Positions 59,942 to 64,000 of a DNA stretch of 64,000 nucleotides are shown piece after piece. A program made the position numbers and the translations under genes. Position 1 is the first letter of the stretch, and each line of letters begins with the position of its first letter. The notes beneath the pieces are model-generated. The model did not search any database, was not told the origin of the DNA, and worked only from the letters and a program-made list of their open reading frames with translations. This stretch comes from Procambarus clarkii (lineage: Eukaryota > Arthropoda > Malacostraca > Decapoda > Cambaridae). The DNA is taken from assembly GCF_040958095.1 (NCBI RefSeq), contig NC_091216.1:7151205-7215204 (forward strand), read 5' to 3'.

Positions 59942-60276
59942 TCACTTAGTTGTATTCACATAGTTGTACTTGCGGGGGTTGAGCTTTGCTCTTTCGGCCC
60001 GCCTCTCAGCTGTCAATCAACTGTTTCTACAACTTCTATTTTTACCACACCACACACACACTCAAACTCCCAGGAAGCAGCCCGTGACAGCTGACTAACT
60101 CCCAGGAAGCAGCCCGTGACAGCTGACTAACTCAAAGGTACCTATTTACTGCTAGGTAACAGGGGCATAGGGTGAAAGAAACTCTGCCCATCGTTTCTCG
60201 CCGTCGCCAGGGATCGAAACCGGGACCACTGGATCAGATGTCCAGAGTGCTGTCCGCTCGGCCACCGGCTCCTGGA
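59941..60276 (-). mobile_element. tRNA-headed SINE (tail type 2)
   Basis: On the minus strand the head runs from about 60276 (A-box-like GGTGGCCGAGCGG, B box GGTTTCGATCCC near 60211-60221). The body matches the SINE at 1.5-1.63 kb, with a 32-bp part duplicated (CAGCTGTCACGGGCTGCTTC twice). The tail (59942-60022) matches the 3' end of the GT-tailed LINE. Confidence 0.85.
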
Positions 60277-60283
60277 CTGCCAG

Positions 60284-60576
60284 CTGTATTCACCTAGTTG
60301 TATTCACCTAGTTGTGCTTACAGGGGTTGAGCTTTGCTCTTTCGGCCCGCCACTCAACTGTCAATCAACTGTTTACTAACTACTTTTTTTCCACACCACA
60401 CTCACCAGGAAGCAGCCCGTGACAGCTGACTAACTCCCAGGTACCTATTTACTGCTAGGTAACAGGGCATTCAGGGTGAAAGAAACTTTGCTCATTTGTT
60501 TCTGTCTGGTGCGGGAGTCGAACTCGCGCCACGGAATTACGAGTCCTGCGCACTATCCACTAAGCTACCAGGCCTT
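60284..60576 (-). mobile_element. tRNA-headed SINE with a different head
   Basis: Same body and type 2 tail as the previous SINE, but the head is another tRNA-like sequence (TAGCTTAGTGGATAGTGCGC and B box GAGTTCGACTCCC, 60506-60573); the anticodon-loop position reads CGT. It lies directly next to LINE copy 4. Confidence 0.85.
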
Positions 60577-60595
60577 GCCTGGTAGCTGTGTGTAC

Positions 60596-61535
60596 TCACC
60601 TAATTGTGCTTGCGGGGGTTGAGCTTTGGCTCTTTGGTCCCGCCTCTCAACTGTCAATCAACTGGTGTACAGATTCCTGAGCCTACTGGGCTCTATCATA
60701 CCTACATTTGAAACTGTGTATGGAGTCAGCCTCCACCACATCACTTCCTAGTGCATTCCATTTATTAACTACTCTGACACTGAAAAAATTCTTTCTAACG
60801 TCTCTGTGGCTCATCTGGGTACTAAATTTCCACCTGTGTCCCCTTGTTCGTGTCCCACCCGTGCTGAAGAGTTTGTCTTTGTCCACCCTGTCAATTCCCC
60901 TGAGAATTTTGTAGGTGGTTATCATGTCTCCCCTTACTCTTCTGTTTTCCAGGGATGTGAGGTTCAGCTCCTTTAGCCTTTCCTCGTAGCTCAATCCTCT
61001 CAGTTCCGGGACGAGCCTGATGGCATACCGCTGAATCTTCTCTAACTTTGTCTTGTGTTTAACTAGGTATGGACTCCAGGCTGGAGCTGCATACTCCAGG
61101 ATTGGTCTTACATAAGTGGTATACAGGGTTCTGAAAGATTCCTTACACAAGTTTCTGAAGGCAGTTCTTATGTTGGCCAGTCTAGCATATGCCGCTGATG
61201 ATATTCTTTTGATGTGGGCCTCTGGGGACAGGTTCGGTGTGATATCAACCCCCAGATCCTTCTCTCTATTTGATTCTTGCAGGATTTCCCCTCCCAGATG
61301 ATACCTTGTGTTCAGCCTCCTGCTCCCTTCGCCTAATTTCATCACCTTACACTTTCCAGAGTTGAACTTCAGCAGCCATTTTCTAGACCATTCCTCCAGT
61401 TTATCCAGGTCATCCTGTAGTCTCTGTCTATCTTCATCCGTCTTGATTCTTCTCATAATTTTTGCATCATCAGCAAACATCGAGAGGAATGAGTCTATAC
61501 CCTCTGGAAGATCGTTCACATATATTAGATATACA
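60596..61535 (-). mobile_element. GT-tailed LINE, copy 4 (5'-truncated)
   Basis: 3' tail at 60596; 5' truncation at about 61535 at (CA)n/(TG)n. The RT frame is open from LIYVNDLPEGIDS through [14 protein letters not shown] to the C-terminal SYEERLKELNLTSLENRRVR. The most intact copy of this subfamily in the window. Confidence 0.88.
60683..61535 (-). pseudogene. LINE RT, motif B end to C-terminus, copy 4
   Basis: About 284 real codons; the leading THTHTYMCVCVY comes from the microsatellite. Catalytic FADD is present, motif A is missing. Confidence 0.8.
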
Positions 61536-61563
61536 CACACACACATATATGTGTGTGTGTGTG
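61536..61563. repeat. Short (CA)n/(TG)n tract
   Basis: ACACACACACATATATGTGTGT-type junction between LINE copies 4 and 5. Confidence 0.9.
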
Positions 61564-61701
61564 TACTCACCTAATTGTGCTTGAGGGGGTTGAGCTCTGG
61601 CTCTTTGGTCCCGCCTCTCAACCGTCAATCAACAAGTGTACAGGTTCCTGAGCATTTTGGACTCTATCATATCTACACTTGAAACTGTGTTTGGAGTCAG
61701 C

Positions 61702-62253
61702 CTACGCCACATCACTTTCTAATGCATTCCATTTGTCAACCACTCTGACACTAAAAAATTTCTTTCTAATATCCCTGTGGCTCATTTGGGCACTCAATTT
61801 CCACCTGTGTCCCCTAGTGCGTGTGTCCCTTGTGTTAATTAGCCTGTCTTTGTCTACCCCAACAATTCCCTTGAGAATTTTGAATGTGGTGATCATGTCC
61901 CCCCTAACTCTTCTGTCATCCAGCGATGTGAGGTTTAATTCCCGTACCCTTTCCTCGTAGCTCATACTTCTCAGCTCGGGTACTAGTCTGGTGGCAAACC
62001 TTTGAACCTTTTCCAGTTTAGTCTTATCCTTGATTAGATATGGACTCCATGCTGGGGCTGCATACTCCAGGATTGGCCTGACATATGTGGTATACAAAGT
62101 TCTGAATGATTCCTTACACAATTTTCTGAATACCGTTCTTATGTTGGCCAGCCTGGCATATGCCGCTGATGTTATCTTCTTGATATGGGCTGCAGTGGTC
62201 AGGTCTGGCGTGATATCAACACCCAAGTCTTTTTCTCTCTCGGAAAAAGACAT
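61702..62253 (-). pseudogene. LINE RT C-terminal region, copy 5
   Basis: Contains LGVDITPDLTTAAHIKKITS, FRTLYTTYVRPILEYAAPAW and SYEERVRELNLTSLDDRRVR. A frameshift lies near 62250. Confidence 0.75.
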
Positions 62254-62715
62254 TCTTCACACTTTTGAAGAATTTCATTTCCCAGATGTTACCTTTTATC
62301 TGGCCTCCTGCTCCCTACTATTATCTTCATGTCATGACATTTGCTTGAGTTAAACTCTAACAACCATTTGGTCGACTATTCCTTCAGTTTGTCTAGGACT
62401 TCTTGAAGCCTCAATCATTCCTCCTTTGTCTTAATTCTTTTCAAAATTTTGGCATCGTCAGCAAACATTGAGAGAAATGAGTCTATATCCTCAAGGAGAT
62501 CATTTACATATATCAGAAACAGGATAGGACCGAGTACAGAGCCCTGTTTGACTCCACTGGTGAGATCACGCCAATCTGAGGTCTCACCTCCACTGTAACT
62601 CTCTGGTTCCTATTGTTTAGGTAATCGCTTATCCATTGGAGCACCTTACCAGTTACTTCTGCCTGTCTCTCCAGTTTATTTAACAGCCTCTTATGGGATA
62701 CTGTTCAAAGGCTTT

Positions 62716-63900
62716 CTAACAGTCCAAGAAAATGCAGTCCACCCAGCCTTCTCTTTCTTGCTTTATCTTCGTCGCCTGGTCGTAGAATTTTATTAATTCA
62801 GTAAGGCAAGTTTTACCCTCCCTCAACCCATGTTGCCGATTTGTCACGAAGTCCCTTCTCTCCAGATGTGCTACTAGGATTTTTCTCATGATATTCTCCA
62901 TCACCTTGCATGGTATACAAGTTAGGAACACTGGCCTATAGTTCAGTGCCTCTTGTCTGTCTCCCTTTTTGTATATTGGAATCACATTTGCCGTCTTCCA
63001 TATTTCTGGTAGGTTTTCCGTCTGCAGTGATCTACTATATACTATTGAGAGTCGCAAGAAAAGTGCCTCTGCACACTCTTTCTGTACCCATGGTGAGATC
63101 CCGTCTGGATCAACAGCCTTTCTTCCATCCAGATCTAACAGGTGTCTCTTGACCTCATCTCATGTAATTTTGAACCCTTCCAAGGCTGCCTGGTTTACTT
63201 CCCCCTTCTCCAAATGCAGTGACCTTATCTTGTTCTATTGTGAAGACCTCCTGGAACCTCTTGTTGAGTTCTTCACACACCTCTTTGTCATTTTCTGTAA
63301 ACCTTTCCTGGCCTGTTCTAAGTTTCATTACCTGTTCTTTCACTGTCATTTTCCTCCTGATATGACTGTGGAGTAGCTTTGTTTAGGTTTTGGCTTTGCT
63401 ATATCATTTTCATAATTTTTCTCTGCTTCCCTTCCCACACTAACATACTCATTCCTGATTCTCTGGTATCTCTCTCTCTCTGCTTTCTGGTGTTCTTTTA
63501 TTCCGGAAGTTCCTCCACGTCCTTATGTTCAGTTCCTTTGCTTCCATACATGCTCTATTAAACCATGGATTCATATTTTGTTTCTCGGATTTTTCCTTTT
63601 GGTCCGGGATAAACCTGTTTACTGCCTCCTGACACCTTTGGGTGACATAGTTCATCATGTCTTGTACAGACTTAGCTTTGAGGTCTGTGTCCCATGGTAT
63701 TTCCTTTAGGAAACTTATCATCTCCACATAATTCCCTTTCGTTATGCCAGCCATTTTTTCCTAGTTCTATTTTTGGGGAGATAAATCCTGGCTCTACCAG
63801 GTACTCAAAGATCAATACACTGTGATCACTCATTCCGAAGGGTGCTTCCAACTTAACTTCCCTTATATCCCACTCATTTTGGGTAAATTTCAGATCAAGC
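62716..63900 (-). pseudogene. LINE RT N-terminus, linker and endonuclease end, copy 5
   Basis: Pieces in three frames: NVIPIYKKGDRQEALNYRPV and RRDFVTNRQHGLREGKTCL (RT motifs 1-2), a linker with NPWFNRACMEAKELN (63449-63754), and FTQNEWDIREVKLEAPFGMS followed by DHSVLIFEYL, the SDH end of the endonuclease. Confidence 0.75.
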
Positions 63901-64000
63901 ATGGCTGGTTCATCTTCCCCCTCTCATTCTTGTTGGTTCCTTGATGTTGTGACATAGAAAGTTTCTTGTAGCCACGTCCAGCAGCTTAGCTCTCCATGTA

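Larger units (their letters stand above)
61564..64000 (-). mobile_element. GT-tailed LINE, copy 5, running off the window
   Basis: 3' end at about 61564. From low to high: RT C-terminus (61702-62253), motif C (MFADDAKI near 62460-62500), RT fingers (62716-63057: NVIPIYKKGDRQEALNYRPV), linker, then the endonuclease end (GMSDHSVLIFEYL near 63830). Frames are broken throughout. Copy extends past 64000. Confidence 0.85.

Noticed and set aside
60506..60573. A genuine tRNA gene on the minus strand
   Set aside because: Part of a SINE with the shared body and LINE-type tail.

Overview
This window is eukaryotic and almost entirely repetitive. I see no intact single-copy host gene. The repertoire (BEL/Pao and Gypsy LTR elements, I-group and CR1/L2/Jockey-group LINEs, Penelope-like elements, a Tigger-like DNA element, tRNA-headed SINEs, TTAGG-type telomere-like repeats inside a MITE) fits an arthropod. 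The modular tRNA-headed SINEs and the GT-tailed LINE resemble what I know from decapod crustaceans such as crayfish; that last step is inference.

Layout. 1-1450: unrecognised. 1.46-1.71 kb: tRNA-headed SINE. 1.95-9.4 kb (minus): decayed I-group LINE (zinc-knuckle ORF1, endonuclease, RT, RNase H), split by a solo LTR with a perfect 5-bp target duplication. 9.6-18.8 kb (minus): decayed BEL/Pao element, itself split by a zinc-finger retrocopy (12.29-13.18 kb) and by a plus-strand LINE (15.2-18.2 kb). 19.4-22.6 kb (minus): decayed Gypsy pol. 22.88 kb: 3' half of a tRNA-Leu sequence. 24.5-27.6 kb (minus): LINE fragment split by a second solo LTR. 28.1-29.1 kb: 10-bp minisatellite. 29.6-53.5 kb: a patchwork in which (TA)n tracts sit at most junctions between modules. 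The modules are a 288-bp array and a 260-bp array (both with tRNA-like heads and both inverting orientation inside the array), Penelope-like pieces of three families, a Tigger-like element, three copies of a 390-bp MITE, and an LTR retrotransposon whose 1130-codon ORF has gag and protease but no RT or integrase. 48.7-51.7 kb: a structurally complete Penelope-like element with an intact 830-codon RT plus GIY-YIG ORF. 53.7-54.6 kb: 26-bp minisatellite. 55.0-64.0 kb (minus): five head-to-tail copies of a GT-tailed LINE plus SINEs, with a 500-N assembly gap flanked by 601-bp duplicates.

Most notable observation: the Penelope-like terminal repeats carry hammerhead-ribozyme-like folds. In all three families the core reads UUGANAA instead of CUGANGA, a paired change (C3 to U, G8 to A) that would keep the 3-8 base pair. 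Second: the same SINE body appears with two different 3' tails, each matching the 3' end of a different LINE in this window.

No regulatory network can be read from this window. The elements relate mainly by nesting, shared tails and shared targets.
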